A stretch of 64,000 bases of DNA from Anomaloglossus baeobatrachus (GCF_048569485.1 NC_134354.1:335313643-335377642); one strand, 5' to 3'. Positions 1 through 11,837 are shown, numbered from the stretch's first letter. Notes: generated by a model not told the origin, from the sequence alone. Numbers and translations are program-made.

Positions 1-1239
1 GCGCCATCACTGTGGAGAAAATCACGCAAACAGAGACCCCAATCCCTGGAAGTGTGCAACATGTAAAACGAAACTTAAAACAGGGAGACCAGAAGCCCTG
101 TGGCAGAATGCTCTCAGACTCACCAGGAGAATATCGATTCCAAATGCCCAGGAGAACAAATCAGGTTGCTCCGGGGCCTGGACAGCAGACAGGCTAGAGG
201 TCCAGCAGCTGTGCTGGACGATGCGGGCACAGCAGCTCTGGCAGATTGTGGAATTTTGGACAGAAATGATGGAGGTGGCAGTCATACGGGCCCACGAGCA
301 ACGGGCGTCGATGGCAGAGATGGCACCAGGAGCCTCCCAGGCCACTCAAAACCTGGATGCTGATATTTTATGATGACCGGACCACGCCACTGTCCAACCC
401 GGCCAGACCAGACCAAGCTGCACCATCTTCTCCAGCCGAGAAGGACCAGGCTGCACCGCCTTTGCCGGCCGGACCAGACCAGGCTGCATCACCTTCTCCT
501 GTTGAGAAGAACCAGGCCGACCTGTCTTCTGACTCCGCTGTGACCTATCGGGCCACACCTTCACCTGGAGCAGCAGAGGAGGATGCTCCGCCAACAATTT
601 CCAGGCACTGTTCCAGGTTGCTGTCAGGGATCCGGCAGCGAGCTGCCCAGTTGCAGATCTTAGAACCCCTGAACTGGGAAATGAGGGAGCAGCGATCGTC
701 ACCTTGGAGCATGCCAATGTTGAGGAGGACACCCATGGGGCATGCCAGTCCATGATTACCAAGTTGGCTTAGGAGCATAGGAGCAGCGGGAGGCCTGGCG
801 GGCGCAGGCGGAGGCCAGAGACCTCCAGGAAAAGCAGCACCTGTGACATGCCAGCTACTGGGCATGGGGACTGCTGTACCGGGAGGTGCTGGAGCGGTTC
901 AGCCTGAAAAGGAGATGGGCTTTCATTGCTGAACCCGGTCTGAAGGAGGGAGTCTTCGTCTCTTGCTGGGATGTGAAACCCCATCTCCCTTAACCCCTTC
1001 AGCCCCTAGCCTGTTTTCACCTTAAAGACCCGGCCATTTTTTGCAATTTTGACCAGTGTCACTTTGACAGGTTATAACTCTGGAACACTTCAACGGATCC
1101 TGGCGACTCTGACATTGTTTTTTCGTGACATATTGTACTTCATGTCAGTGGTAAATTTAGGCTGAAATGTTTTGCGTTTATTTAAATAAAATTTATTTTA
1201 TAAAAAAAAATATTTTAGGTACCACATCACATTTGGAGT

Positions 1240-2655
1240 GATTTGAGAAACCTAGGCGACAGAAAATACCCCAAAGTGACCCCATTCTAAAATCTGCACC
1301 CCTCACTCTGCTCAAAACCACATCCAAGAAGTTTATTAACCCTTTAGGAGCTTCACAGCAACCAAAGCAATGTAGAAGAAAAAATGAAAATTTTACTTTT
1401 TTAACACAAAAATGTTACTTTAGCCATAAAAATTAGTATTTTCACAGGGGTATCAGGAAATATGCATCATAAAATGTGTCGTGCATTTTCTCCTAAGTAC
1501 GCAGATACCTCATATGTGGTGGAAATCAAATGTTTGGGCACACGGCAGGACTCGGAAGGCAAGGAGCACCATTTGAATTTTTGAGTGCAAAATTAGCTGC
1601 ACTCATTAGCGGACGCCATGTCGGGTTTGAAGACTCCCTGAGGTGCCTAAACAATGGAGCTCCCCCATAAGTGACCCCATTTTGGAAACTAGAGCCCTCA
1701 AATTTTTTTTCTAGATGTTTGATGTGCACTTTGAACCCCTGGGGGCTTCACAGACGTTTTTAACGTTGAGCCGTGAAAAGAAAAAAAAAATGTTTTACCA
1801 CAAAACTGTTGCTTCAACCAGGTAGCTTTTTTTATCACAAGGGTATCAGGAAAAAATGCACCATAAAATGTATTGTGCATTTTCTCCTGAGTACGCAGAT
1901 ACCCCATATGTGGTGGAAATCAAATGTTTGGGCACATGGCAAGACTCGGAAGGCAAGGAGCGCCATTTGAATTTTTGAGTGCAAAATTAGCTGCACTCAT
2001 TAGCGGACGCCATGTCAGGTTTGAAGACTCCCTGAGCTGCCTAAACAATGGAGCTCCCCCATAAGTGACCCCATTTTAGAAACTAGATCCCTCAAATATT
2101 CTTTCTAGATGTTTGATGTGCGACTCGGAAGGCAAGGAGCGCCATTTCACAGCAAAATTGGTTGGAATTATTAGCGGACGCCATGTTGCGTTTGGAGACC
2201 CCCCTGAAGTGCCTAAACAATGGAGCTCCCCCACAATTGACCCCATTTTGGAAACTAGACCCCTCATGGAATTTATCTAGCTTTTTAGTGAGCAGTTTGA
2301 ACCCCTGGAGGCTTCACAAATGTTTGTAATGTTCAGCCGTGAAAATATTTTATTCTTTTTTTTACCACAAAATAGTTTTTTCAAACAGGTAGCTTTTTTT
2401 TCACAAGGGTATCAGGAAAAAATGCACCATAAAATGTATTGTGCAATTTCTCCTGAGTACACAGGTTCCTCGTATGTGGTGGAAATCAATTGTTTGGGCG
2501 TACGGCGGGGCTCAGAAGAGAAGGAGCGCCATTTCACAGTAAAATTGATTGGAATTATTAGCAGACGCCATGTTGCATTTGGAGACCCCCTGAGGTGCCT
2601 ACACAATGGAGCTCCCCCACATGTGATCCCATTTTGGAAACTAGACCCCCCCCAT
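1240..2655. repeat. Degenerate internal repeat, about five partial units
   Basis: Blocks such as 'GTGACCCCATTTTGGAAACT' (near 1275, 1672, 2066, 2238, 2620), 'GGAGCTCCCCCA' and 'GGCAAGGAGCGCCATTT' recur in the same order, with unit lengths of roughly 170-420 bp and substantial divergence. It lies wholly inside the TTAA-flanked element. The short ORFs here have no recognisable domain. Confidence 0.7.
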
Positions 2656-2839
2656 ACAAAAAAATTAGTTTGGCGAAATAAAAAATACAGGCATCAGAAA
2701 AAAAAAAAAAATGAATAAAAAAAAAAATATGAGCACCTGCCACTAAGACCAGTGCCAAACGTGAGAGCAATGCACGAGTCTCGTATCGCATCATCCACTC
2801 CAGTCTGGAAGCGAGCAACTGCGCTGGATAATGCGATGC

Positions 2840-3075
2840 GAGAGGGCGGGGCGGTAGATGAGAAAGGGCGCAGCGGATGGAAGATGAGAAAGGGCGCAGC
2901 GGATGGAAGATGGGAAAGGGCGCAGCTGATGGAGGAGCGGCAGAGGATGGGAAAGGGCACAGCGGATGATGGGAAATGGCGCAGCGGATAGAGGATGGGA
3001 AAGGGCGCAGCGGATGGATGATGGGAAATGGCGCAGCGGATGGAGGAGCGGCGGAGGATAGGGGGGAGGGAGGTG
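2840..3075. repeat. GC-rich tandem repeat, about 26 bp unit
   Basis: Imperfect tandem copies of a unit containing GGGAAAGGGCGCAGCGGATG run through this stretch, with spacer variation. It is internal to the TTAA-flanked element and not coding. Confidence 0.75.
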
Positions 3076-3284
3076 AGATGGGGATACCTACCTTACAGGA
3101 TGGATCTAGGCAGCAGGATCACAGCAGACAGAAGAGGCAGCAGATGAAAGAGGCAACAGATTGAAGAGTGTGAGAGGGGGCAGTAGATGAAGAGGATGGG
3201 AGAGAGCAGGCAGCAGATCGGGGAGGGGGGCAGAGTCTGATGGGAGAGAGAGATGGCACATGGAGGAGGGGAGCCCCGGGGGGA

Positions 3285-3590
3285 GCGGAGCCCCCTGAAC
3301 ATGGGGGGGAGGGGGGCCCCCAGAACATGGGGGGGAGGGGGCCCCCAGAACATGGAGGGGGAGGGGGGCCCCCAGAACATGGAGGGGGGAGGGTGGCTTG
3401 CAGCACATATGGGGGGAGGGTGGCTTGCAGCACATGTGCTGCAAGCCACCCTCCCCCCACATGTGCTGCAAGCCACCCTCCCCCCACATGTGCTGCAAGC
3501 CACCCTCCCCCCACATGTGGTGGGAGGGTGGCTTGCAGCACATGTGGGGGGAGGGTGGCTTGCAGCACATGGAGGGGGAGGAGGTGTAGT
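3285..3590. repeat. Mixed direct and inverted G/C-run repeats
   Basis: First come about four copies of a CCCCCAGAACATGGGGGG-type unit. These are followed by units of GGGAGGGTGGCTTGCAGCACATGT, then the same unit in the opposite orientation (3440-3520), then again forward (3525-3575). The flip of orientation in the middle gives a block able to form large hairpins. Long ORFs on both strands (up to about 420 codons across 3106-4428) come from the absence of AT-rich stop codons. Confidence 0.75.
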
Positions 3591-3699
3591 GGCGATGGAG
3601 AAGGGGCAGCCGATGAAGGAGGCGGCGGCGTTGGCCGATCAGGAACAGTGGGGGCCGATTCGGGGGCAGCAGCGGCTGAAAAAGGTGGGTGCGAAGGCG

Positions 3700-4262
3700 G
3701 TGGGGACAGTGGAGAGCGTGCCGGCGGGGACAGTGGCGAGCGTGGCGGCGGGGACAGTGGCGAGCGTGGCGGCGGGGACAGTGGCGAACGTGGCGGCGGG
3801 GACAGTGGCGAGCGTGGCGGCGGGGACAGTGGTGAGCGAGGCGGCGGGGACAGTGGCGAGCGTGGCGGCGGGGACAGTGGCGAACGTGGCGGCGGGGACA
3901 GTGGCGGGCGGGGCGATCGGGGACAGCGGTGGATCGGGAGCAGCGGCGGGGCTGGCGGTGGCGGGCGGGGCGATCGGAGACAGCGGCGGGGCGGGCGGGG
4001 TGATTGGAGACAGCGGCGGGGCTGGGGGTGGCGGGCGGGGTCATCGGAGACAGCGGCTGGGATGGTGGTGGCGATCGGGGACGCGGCGGGGCTGGCGGTG
4101 GCAGGCGGGGCGATCGGAGACAGCGGCGGGGCTGGGGCTGGTGGGCGGGGCGATCGGAGACAGCGGCGGGGCTGGCGGGGCGATCGGAGACAGCGGCGGG
4201 GATGGCGGTGGCGGGCGGGGCGATAGGAGACAGCGGTGGGGCTGGCAGGGCAATCGGGGACA
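3700..4262. repeat. G-rich minisatellites: 24-bp unit, then a 30-45 bp unit
   Basis: From 3700 to about 3913 a 24-bp unit (GGCGGCGGGGACAGTGGCGA plus GCGT) repeats about nine times. From about 3914 to 4262 a longer unit built on GCGGGGCGATCGGAGACAGC repeats with variable length. The plus strand is strongly G-rich with many GGGG/GGCGGGG runs, so G-quadruplex formation is plausible. Confidence 0.8.
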
Positions 4263-5477
4263 GGGGCGGGCGGCAGGGGCAGCAACTTACCAATGGGCAC
4301 CCTCAGGGACGGACACAGGTCACCTTGGAGAGATCGGTCACAAGACCGGTCTCTCCAATCAGAGCTGGGGGCGGGTGAAGCACCAATCACCCAGCTCCAG
4401 CCAATGGCCAGTGCTACAGCAGCACTGATCAGGGCTGGATTTCAATGTTCCAGCCATTTTCAATGGCTGGAACATTACAGTGACTGTAATTGGCTGAGCG
4501 GCGTTCGGCAGCCAATCACAGCCTCTGTAGGTTCGGGAAGGAGGCACCACCCCTCCTGAGGTCAGGCAGAGGTCCCCTCCTTCCCGAATCTACTGTTTAA
4601 TTAAACAAATTGGACTCCCCGGGGCTCCGGGACCGCGATTTCGCCATGACGTACTGGGTACATCATGGGTCGTTTAGCACCATGTCACCATGACGTACCC
4701 AGTACGTCAAGGGTCGTTAAGGGGTTAAGGACACTCCAGTCATGATCTCCACTCGTGTGATGTGGTTGTCTACACCCGCCACTATGGGAAGTGGGGCTCG
4801 TACGCCCTAGATGTAGAAGTATGTCCAGTAGAGGCTGCTGTAGAAACACCAGCCCCCGCTCCTACAAGAACACCAGTTCCCCAGCTGCCACAAGGAGGCA
4901 GTAGACGTGCGCGGGACAAGTGCACCCAAACCCATAGTGCTGATCCCAGGTGGCCTGTTGATCCAGAGGGCCCCTTTACAGTTCCATGGTAGCTATGACC
5001 TGTAGTTCTACCAAAAAGGTTTTCTGATTCCAGTTTAAAATGTTGATTTTTGCCTTTAACCTGTTTTCAGCAATGGTTTGAATGGTTTGATAAAAATGGA
5101 CCGAGACTGCAGGACTGGCAGCAGTAAAAAAATTTACCTGTAAATAAGTTGCACCAGTTGTGCCTACTACCAGAGTACAACTTTGCCAAAAGGACCCTCA
5201 TTGACACCACCAGTATGGAGAGGAAAAGGTCGCAGTAAGGGTCTGCGGCAGAGGTGGCCGAGATCCAGTCACCATGGAAACCAGTGACATTCCTCCTGGG
5301 GGTTTTGGGAACAGGATCTTTGGGTGGTGGCTGATGGGAGGGGTAATCCAGTTTGAAACGTTTAAGAAAATGCTTCCCCTGCGAGGGAAGAATGTTTAAT
5401 GTTTGCAAAAATGAAAATTAAAAATTTTAACCTGGGTTAACTTTGCAGCCCGAGGACGTGCTGGAATTAAGGCGGAA

Positions 5478-6388
5478 TGTAGCGCCCCTGAACCCATCAG
5501 GGCACTACAAGGTACTGCATCCTGTCATGGATGTAGGGCCTATCTCCCAGGGACCTGGAAGACCAGTGCTGGTAACAGCAAAACACATTAAAATCCCAGT
5601 TTTCCCCCATCCACAGACTGGTGACAGACTAGAGTGGACCCAATGGATGGCCACCCAGGGGTGGAGCCGATCCAGTCCACTAGAAAACAACCAGGTGGGA
5701 GGAGACGGACAGTCAGACAGTTAGTAAGTGGACGTGAGAGAGAACGGACGGGAGTGTGATGGTGACCTGAGGTCCCAGGTGTGTGGTTGCCGATGGAGTA
5801 CAGCAGAGTACTCCTGGAACCATAGCACCGACGAGGTACACAGCCCTAGATCAGGCAAATGCTCCAGGCAGAAATGATAAAATCTGCACAGTTAGGGGTC
5901 CATCCAGGACCTCAATTACCTTAGAAGTCCGGGGGCACCAGCAGTAACAGGGGAACCAGGGACCGAAACGGAATACCGACCCTATAGGGTTCACACTGCC
6001 CGCCGTACAGACCAGAGACAGAGAGACAAACAGGAGGGGACCCCCAGATGCTCAAAGCCACGGGGACCCACCAACTTGAGAGAGGTGAAGGGGAAATAAG
6101 CCACCAGGTCATCAACCCGGCACTGGGACTAAGGGAACCAGAAGTGAACACCAGCCTCCCTCTGGGTGCCAGTTACCAACCACTATGAGTAAAGAGAACC
6201 AATTACACAGCAATCCCTTGTGTGGCCTACCTTCTTTCCGCGCCTCACCCCATCACCTACCCCCTGGGGCCCAGGCCCTACTTGCGGAAGGCCCGCTATC
6301 CAGTCTGCCATCAACATCAGCCCCAGTGGAGTGACTGTGCAGCGGCGGTTCCATCACCATAACTGCAACCTGCAAGTGGTGTCACGAC
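5478..6388 (+). repeat. LTR-like segment (3' LTR, right end replaced by other repeat DNA)
   Basis: It starts TGTAGCGCCCCTG directly after a purine-rich stretch. The internal layout matches the better-preserved solo LTR at 45521-46730: both have a 'CCAGGGG(C/T)GG' segment, a GGAGGAGA-type stretch, and a GTGGTGTCACGAC / GTGGCGTCACGGAC segment near the end. The two are cousins, not copies. At 6389 the sequence changes to a tail-like fragment of another repeat, so the true LTR terminus is not seen. Confidence 0.5.
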
Positions 6389-6475
6389 ATAAACTTTATT
6401 AAATGGCACTCACCAGTTCTTTCTGTGCAGAGGGTTCATTTATTCAAAATGTGGTGGTTACATACGTGGGGCTGG
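6389..6475 (-). other. Tail fragment shared with 19900-19975 (probable Penelope-like terminal repeat end)
   Basis: GGCACTCACCAGTTCTTTC...TGTGGTGGTTACAT matches, in reverse complement, the stretch at 19900-19975 with only a few differences. Read on the minus strand it has AATAAA followed by GGTGAGTGCC. The same order is seen at the end of the intact Penelope-like terminal repeat at 12895-12940. The assignment is by that resemblance only. Confidence 0.35.
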
Positions 6476-6503
6476 CGGGGAGGGAGAGGACTGCCTGCCT
6501 GTC

Positions 6504-8333
6504 ATATCTAATCCTATCCTGTGTGATACTGTCTGCTGAGCCGTGTATCTAATCCTATCCTGTGTGATACTGTCTGCTGAGCCGTGTATCTAATCTTCTC
6601 CTGTGTGATACTGTCTGCTGAGCTGTGTATCTAATCCTGTCCTGTGTGATACTGTCTGCTGAGCCGTGTATCTAATCCTCTCCTGTGTGATAATGTGTGC
6701 TGAGCTGTGTATCTAATCCTCTCCTTTGTGATACTGTCTGCTGAGCTGTGTATCTAATCCTCTCCTGTGTGATACTGTGTGCTGAGCTGTGTATCTAATC
6801 CTCTCCTTTGTGATATTGTCTGCTGAGCTGTGTATCTAATCCTGTCCTGTGTGATACTGTCTGCTTAGCCGTGTATATAATCCTATCCTGTGTGATACTG
6901 TTTGCTGAGCCATGTATCTAATCCTCTCCTTTGTGATACCGTCTGCTGAGCCATGTATCTAATCCTCTCCTGTGTGATACTGTGTGCTGGGCTGTGTATC
7001 TAATCTTCTCCTTTGTGATACTGTCTACTGAGCTGTGTATCTAATCCTGTCCTGTGTGATACTGTCTGCTGAGCCATGTATCTAATCTTCTCCTGTGTGA
7101 TACTGTGTGCTGAGCTGTGTATCTAAACCTGTCCTGTGTGATACTGTCTGCTGAGCTGTGTATCTAATACTCTCCTTTGTGATACTGTCTGCTGAGCCGT
7201 GTATCTAATCCTCTCCTGTATGATACTGTCTGCTGAGCCGTGCATCTAATCCTCTCCTGTATGATATTGTCTGCTGAGCCGTGTATCAAATCCTCTCCTG
7301 TGTGATACTGTCTGCTGAGCTGTGTATCTAATCCTGTCCTGTGTGATACTGTGTGATGAGCTGTGTATCTAATCCTCTCCTTTGTGATACTGTCTGCTGA
7401 GCCGTGTATCTAATCCTATCCTGTGTGATACTGTCTGCTGAGCCGTGTATCTAATCTTCTCATTTGTGATACTGTCTGCTGAGCTGTGTATCTAATCCTG
7501 TCCTGTGTGATACTGTCTGCTGAGCCGTGTATCTAATCCTCTCCTGTGTGATACTGTGTGCTGAGCTGTGTATCTAATCCTCTCCTTTGTGATACTGTCT
7601 GCTGAGCTGTGTATCTAATCCTTCCCTGTGTGATACTGTGTGCTGAGCTGTGTATCTAATCCTCTCCTTTGTGATACTGTCTGATGAGCTGTGTATCTAA
7701 TCCTGTCCTGTGTGATACTGTCTGCTTAGCCGTGTATCTAATCCTATCCTGTGTGATACTGTTTGCTGAGCCGTGTATCTAATCCTCTCCTGTATGATAC
7801 TGTCTGCTGAGCCGTGTATCTAATCCTTTCCTGTATGATACTGTCTGCTGAGCCGTGTATCTAATCCTCTCCTTTGTGATACTGTCTGCTGAGCTGTGTA
7901 TCTAATCCTCTCCTGTGTGATACTGTGTGCTGAGCTGTGTATCTAATCCTCTCCTTTGTGATACTGTCTGCTGAGCTGTGTATCTAATCCTGTCCTGTGT
8001 GATACTGTCTGCTGAGCCGTTTATCTAATCCTATCCTGTGTGATACTGTTTGCTGAGCCGTGTATCTAATCCTCTCCTGTATGGTACTGTCTGCTGAGCC
8101 GTGTATCTAATCCTCTCCTTTGTGATACTGTCTGCTGAGCTGTGTATCTAATCTTCTCCTGTGTGATACTGTGTGCTGAGTCGTGTATCTAACCCTTTCC
8201 TGTGTGATACTGCGTGCGGAGCCGTGTATCTAATCCTTTCCTTTGTGATACTGTCTGCTGAGCTGTGTATCTAATCCTCTCCTGTGTGATACTGTCTGCT
8301 GAGCCGTGTATCTAATCCTCTCCTGTGTGATAC
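6504..8333. repeat. 41-bp minisatellite, about 45 copies
   Basis: The unit (TGTGTGATACTGTCTGCTGA followed by GCCGTGTATCTAATCCTATCC) repeats head to tail for about 1.83 kb with scattered point differences. Recurrent variants (CTGTGTGC against CTGTCTGC, TTTGTGATA against TGTGTGATA, GCTGTG against GCCGTG) recur in small blocks, suggesting expansion of multi-unit segments. No ORF of note lies inside. Confidence 0.95.
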
Positions 8334-9254
8334 GAGGGCTGGCAGACCAATCACCCACAGACTCTGGGTCGGCGGAGGATTGATCCCCGGGATCTGGCCA
8401 GATGCTGCTCCCCATATAAAGTTTATGGGGAACCGAATATGGCCAAAAGGGGTAGGAGCAAGCACTTCATACTTACCGATGACCGGGTGGCTGTCACAAT
8501 TTCGTCTTCCATAGCCGGCTCATTATTCCATCTCGTATTCACTCCTTCTCTGCTCACCGGTGGCTGTGATTGGTTGCAGGTAGACACATGCCAACGCTGA
8601 GTGACAGCTGTCTCAGTGCAACTAATCACAGCCGCCGGTGGGCGGGTCCATAGCGTACAGTAAAAAAAATAAATAAAAAATTTATCAAAAATAGCATGCG
8701 GTCCTCCCCAATTTTGCTAACCAGCCAGGATAAAGCCTCACAGCCGGGGGCTGGTATTCTGAGGCTGGGGAGCCCCACGTTATGGGGAGCCCCCTAGCCT
8801 AAAAATATCAGCCAGCAGCCACCCGGAATTGCCGCATCCATTAGATGCGACAGTGCCGGACTTTTCCCGGGTCTTCCCGTTGCCGTGATGCGGTGGCAAT
8901 CGGGGTAATGAAGAAGTTAATGGCAGCAGCCCATAGCTGCCACTAAGTCAAAGTTTAGTGATGGCAGGCGTCTATATGACACCCCCTCATCACTAAACTG
9001 TAAGTGAAAGTAAGGCTAGGTTCACACACTGCTTTTTTTTGATGCTGTGTTTTTGTGCGTTTTTTGTAGCAAAAAATGCACAAAAAAGCACCCGTTGCAA
9101 AATACTGCGGCAACAACGCATGCTTTTTTACTGCGTTTTTGCTCACTGCGTTTTTATGCGTTTTTATCAGTGAACAATGCCATTAAAGATTGTTGAAAAA
9201 ATAAAAAAAGATAAAAGGTCTGATGACATTTCCTTCTTCAATATGTTCTTCATT

Positions 9255-9525
9255 CTCCACTAATGTATGCAAGAGAGCAGACAGCTGCAGAACTACAAGG
9301 CCCAGCATGATCCATCCAGGTCTGTATGCTGGAGGGAGAGGCAGGGGGACCAGAACTACAAGGCTCAGCATCCTCCATCCAATAGTGTATGCAGTAGAGC
9401 AGACAGCAGCTGCAGAACTAGAAGGCTCAGCATTCTCCATCCACTATTATATGCAGGAGAGCAGACAGCAGCTGCAGAACTACAAGGCTCAGCTTCCTCC
9501 ATCCAGGACTGTATGCAGGAGTTTT
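9255..9525. repeat. Short tandem repeat of about 65-75 bp, four degenerate copies
   Basis: GCAGACAGCAGCTGCAGAAC followed by TACAAGGCTCAGC and TCCATCC recurs four times with indels. Small ORFs in both directions are by-products of the repeat. Confidence 0.75.
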
Positions 9526-9664
9526 TTGCCCCCAAAAAAATGACGTGGGCTTCGCCATAATTTTGTATGCTAGCCAGGTACAGCAGGCAGGTACAGGCTG
9601 CCCCCAACCCCCAGCTGTCTATTTGTACCCGGCTGTGAACCAAAAATATAGTGAAGCCCTTTTT

Positions 9665-9701
9665 TTTTAATTATTTCATGAATTTCATGAAATAATTAAA
9701 A
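9665..9701. repeat. AT-rich perfect palindrome
   Basis: AATTATTTCATGAA and TTCATGAAATAATT face each other across one base, and the pairing extends into flanking T and A runs. It lies between two direct copies of a TGACGTGGGCTTCGCC block, so it may mark the joint of two repeat modules. Confidence 0.8.
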
Positions 9702-10724
9702 TAAAAAAAATGACGTGGGCTTCGCCCAATTTTTGAGTCCAGCCAGGTACAACTAGGCAGTTGGGGATTGGAATCCGTAGTGCAGAGTGACCAAGCTTTC
9801 TGGGCACACCCGCTGAGTATTGCAGTCCGCACCCGCCCCAGAAAATGGCGCTTTCATAGAAGAGCCATCTTCTGGCGCTGTATCCAAGTCTTCCAGCTGC
9901 CCTGAAGCCGGGTGGCTTGCTGGGTAATAATGGGGTTAGGGCTAGCTTTATATTATCAGCTTGCCCTAAGCCCAAAATTCATGGTGTCACACCAATATTA
10001 GACATGGCCACCATGAATTTCTAGTAAAGATAAAAAAAAAACACAACACACAGAAAAATATTTTTATTAGAAATAAAACACAACACAATTAGTGACTCCA
10101 TCTTTATTGAAATAAAGAACCCCCCTCCGCAGTAATCCTGGGTCAAGGGTCCCAAGCTGTCCAATCCAGATCCAATATCATCTGATCGGTTTTCTGGAAA
10201 GCAGAGCGATCAGATGATGTGTCAGCTTCAAGGGCCTGAATCACATGACACAGCAGCTGATTGTATAAACGGCTTTTATACAATCAGCAGATGCATCAGT
10301 GAAAAAACAAACAAAAAAAAAAACCTACACACGTACGTGCTGGCTCCTGTCCGATCGCTGCAGGAGCTGCCGGTAATCAGTGAAGCGGTCTCCTGACGGC
10401 ATCAGCAGATAGCCGGCCGGGCGGTAAAAAGCCGGCGTCACCGCAAGACTTACGATCAGCTGATGCGTCAGGTGACCGCATCAGGTGATCACCGCCAGGT
10501 CCTGCAGCCATGGGAGCCGGCACAAAGCCAGAGCGGCGGTACCGGGAGAGGAGCTGGGAGCGGGCATGGCACCGGGAGTCTGGAGACAAGTGAGTATGTC
10601 TTTTTTTTTCTCTAATGTTCACTTTTGATTTCGCAGCTGCTTCCCGCTTCCCACACGGGAGTGGACCTGGCGCCGCACGGGAGATTGAAGCAGAGGTGGC
10701 GGTACCGGGAGGATTCGATGACCA

Positions 10725-10899
10725 CAGTCTGTATATATATGTGTAACAGTCAGTGTATATATATGTATGGGCTGAGAAGAGTCAGTGGATATAGCGTATG
10801 TGTAACAGTCAGTGTCTATATGTGTAACAGTTAGTGTATATATATGTGTGGGCTCAGAACAGTCAGTGTATATAGCGTATGTGTAACAGTCAGTTTATA
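10725..10899. repeat. Short tandem repeat, about 58 bp, nearly three copies
   Basis: GTGTAACAGTCAGTGTATAT with a following GGGCT(G/C)AGAA(G/C)AGTCAGT segment repeats. The Tc1 element at 10902 starts immediately after it, in a TATATA stretch. Confidence 0.7.
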
Positions 10900-11156
10900 T
10901 ACAGTTAGGTCCAGAAATATTTGGACAGTGACACAATTTTCGCGAGTTGGGCTCTGCATGCCACCACTTTGGATTTGAAATCAAACCTCTACAACAGAAT
11001 TCAAGTGCAGATTGTAACGTTTAATTTGAAGGTTTGAACAAAAATATCTGATAGAAATTGTAGGAATTGTACACATTTCTTTACAAACACTCCACATTTT
11101 AGGAGGTCAAAAGTAATTGGACAAATAAACCAAACCCAAACAAAATATTTTTAATT

Positions 11157-11837
11157 TCAATATTTTGTTGCGAATCCTTTGGAGGCAATCACTGCCTTAA
11201 GACTGGAACCCATGGACATCACCAAACGCTGGGTTTCCTCCTTCTTAATGCTTTGCCAGGCCTTTATAGCCGCAGCCTTCAGGTCTTGCTTGTTTGTGGG
11301 TCTTTCCGTCTTAAGTCTGGATTTGAGCAAGTGAAATGCATGCTCAATTGGGTTAAGATCTGGTGATTGACTTAGCCATTGCAGAATGTTCCACTTGTTT
11401 GCACTCATGAACTCCTGGGTAGCTTTGGCTGTATGTTTGGGGTCATTGTCCATCTGTAGTATGAAGCGCCGTCCGATCAACTTTGCAGCATTTGGCTGAA
11501 TCTGGGCTGAAAGTATATCCTGGTACACTTCAGAATTCATCCGGCTACTCTTGTCTGCTGTTATGTCATCAATAAACACAAGTGACCTAGTGCCATTGAA
11601 AGCCATGCATGCCCATGCCATCACGTTGCCTCCACCATGTTTTACAGAGGATGTGGTGTGCCTTGGATCATGTGCCATTCCCTTTCTTCTTCAAACTTTT
11701 TTCTTCCCATCATTCTGGTACAGGTTGATCTTTGTCTCATCTGTCCATAGAATACTTTTCCAGAACTGAGCTGGCTTCATGAGGTGTTTTTCAGCAAAAT
11801 TAACTCTGGCCTGTCTATTTTTGGAATTGATGAATGG
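11157..11837 (-). pseudogene. Tc1 transposase, C-terminal part
   Basis: The minus-strand reading contains KHGGGNVMAWACMAF, then LQMDNDPKHTAKAT (second catalytic Asp) and LSQSPDLNPIEHAFHLLKSR (the Glu of the DD34E triad in PDLNPIE), ending FATKY and a stop at 11157. These are the conserved blocks of the Tc1 catalytic domain. The reading frame 11157-11678 is open. Upstream of it, a TGG (Trp) codon seen in the duplicate at about 17780 is TGA here, near 11690. The N-terminal half lies beyond the Penelope-like insertion at 17641-18290. Confidence 0.9.

Larger units (their letters stand above)
994..4724. mobile_element. TTAA-flanked non-autonomous DNA transposon, piggyBac-like
   Basis: The element is flanked by TTAA on both sides (990-993 and 4725-4728) and ends in short inverted repeats, CCCCTTCAGCCCC at the left and GTCGTTAAGGGG at the right. 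TTAA duplication with CCC-type ends is the piggyBac signature. There is no transposase. The 3.7-kb interior is made of a degenerate repeat of several hundred bases (1240-2655), A- and T-rich runs, then several GC-rich tandem arrays (2830-4260), and a 3' part with short palindromes around TGACGTAC (4645-4710). Removing it and one TTAA rejoins the flanking retroelement remnant, which supports a real insertion. The superfamily is inferred from TSD and ends only. Confidence 0.65.
1..6388 (+). mobile_element. 3' part of an old LTR retroelement (fossil), split by a later DNA transposon
   Basis: Bases 1-989 and 4729-5477 read as two parts of one low-complexity, proline- and alanine-rich coding remnant. 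Conceptual stretches such as LYREVLERFSLKRRW (near 875-915) and VVVYTRHYGKWGSYALD (4763-4815) resemble gag-type proteins of amphibian LTR elements as far as I can recall. They are followed by AT-rich sequence, a short purine run (AAGGCGGAA) and an LTR-like segment starting TGTAGCGCCCC at 5478, which is the order expected at the 3' end of an LTR retroelement. No reverse transcriptase or integrase is visible, and the element probably continues left of the window. It is clearly broken. Family not assigned; host exon debris remains possible for the first kilobase. Confidence 0.4.
8334..10724. repeat. Unclassified interspersed-repeat DNA
   Basis: No gene is recognised. The segment reads like a mosaic of medium-copy amphibian repeats: a hairpin-prone stretch at 8548-8641 (GGTGGCTGTGATTGGTTGCA pairing with CAACTAATCACAGCC), a GGCTAGGTTCACAC start at 9013 like the ends of Harbinger MITEs, a short tandem repeat (9255-9525), two copies of AAAATGACGTGGGCTTCGCC (about 9536 and 9706) and a GC-rich end (10330-10620). 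No matching terminal repeats or target duplication for the whole block could be found. The familiar look of the sequence is from memory, not from a search. Confidence 0.4.

Noticed and set aside
12-755. Small overlapping ORFs as a host gene
   Set aside because: Low-complexity Pro/Ala content, no domain, and the downstream context is a retroelement 3' end.
3106-4428. Open frames of 390-420 codons on both strands
   Set aside because: They lie in GC-rich tandem arrays with few chances for stop codons; the products are simple Pro/Arg or Gly/Ala repeats that change with array phase.
8334-10724. One complete transposon spanning this block
   Set aside because: No matching terminal repeats or target duplication found; kept as unclassified.
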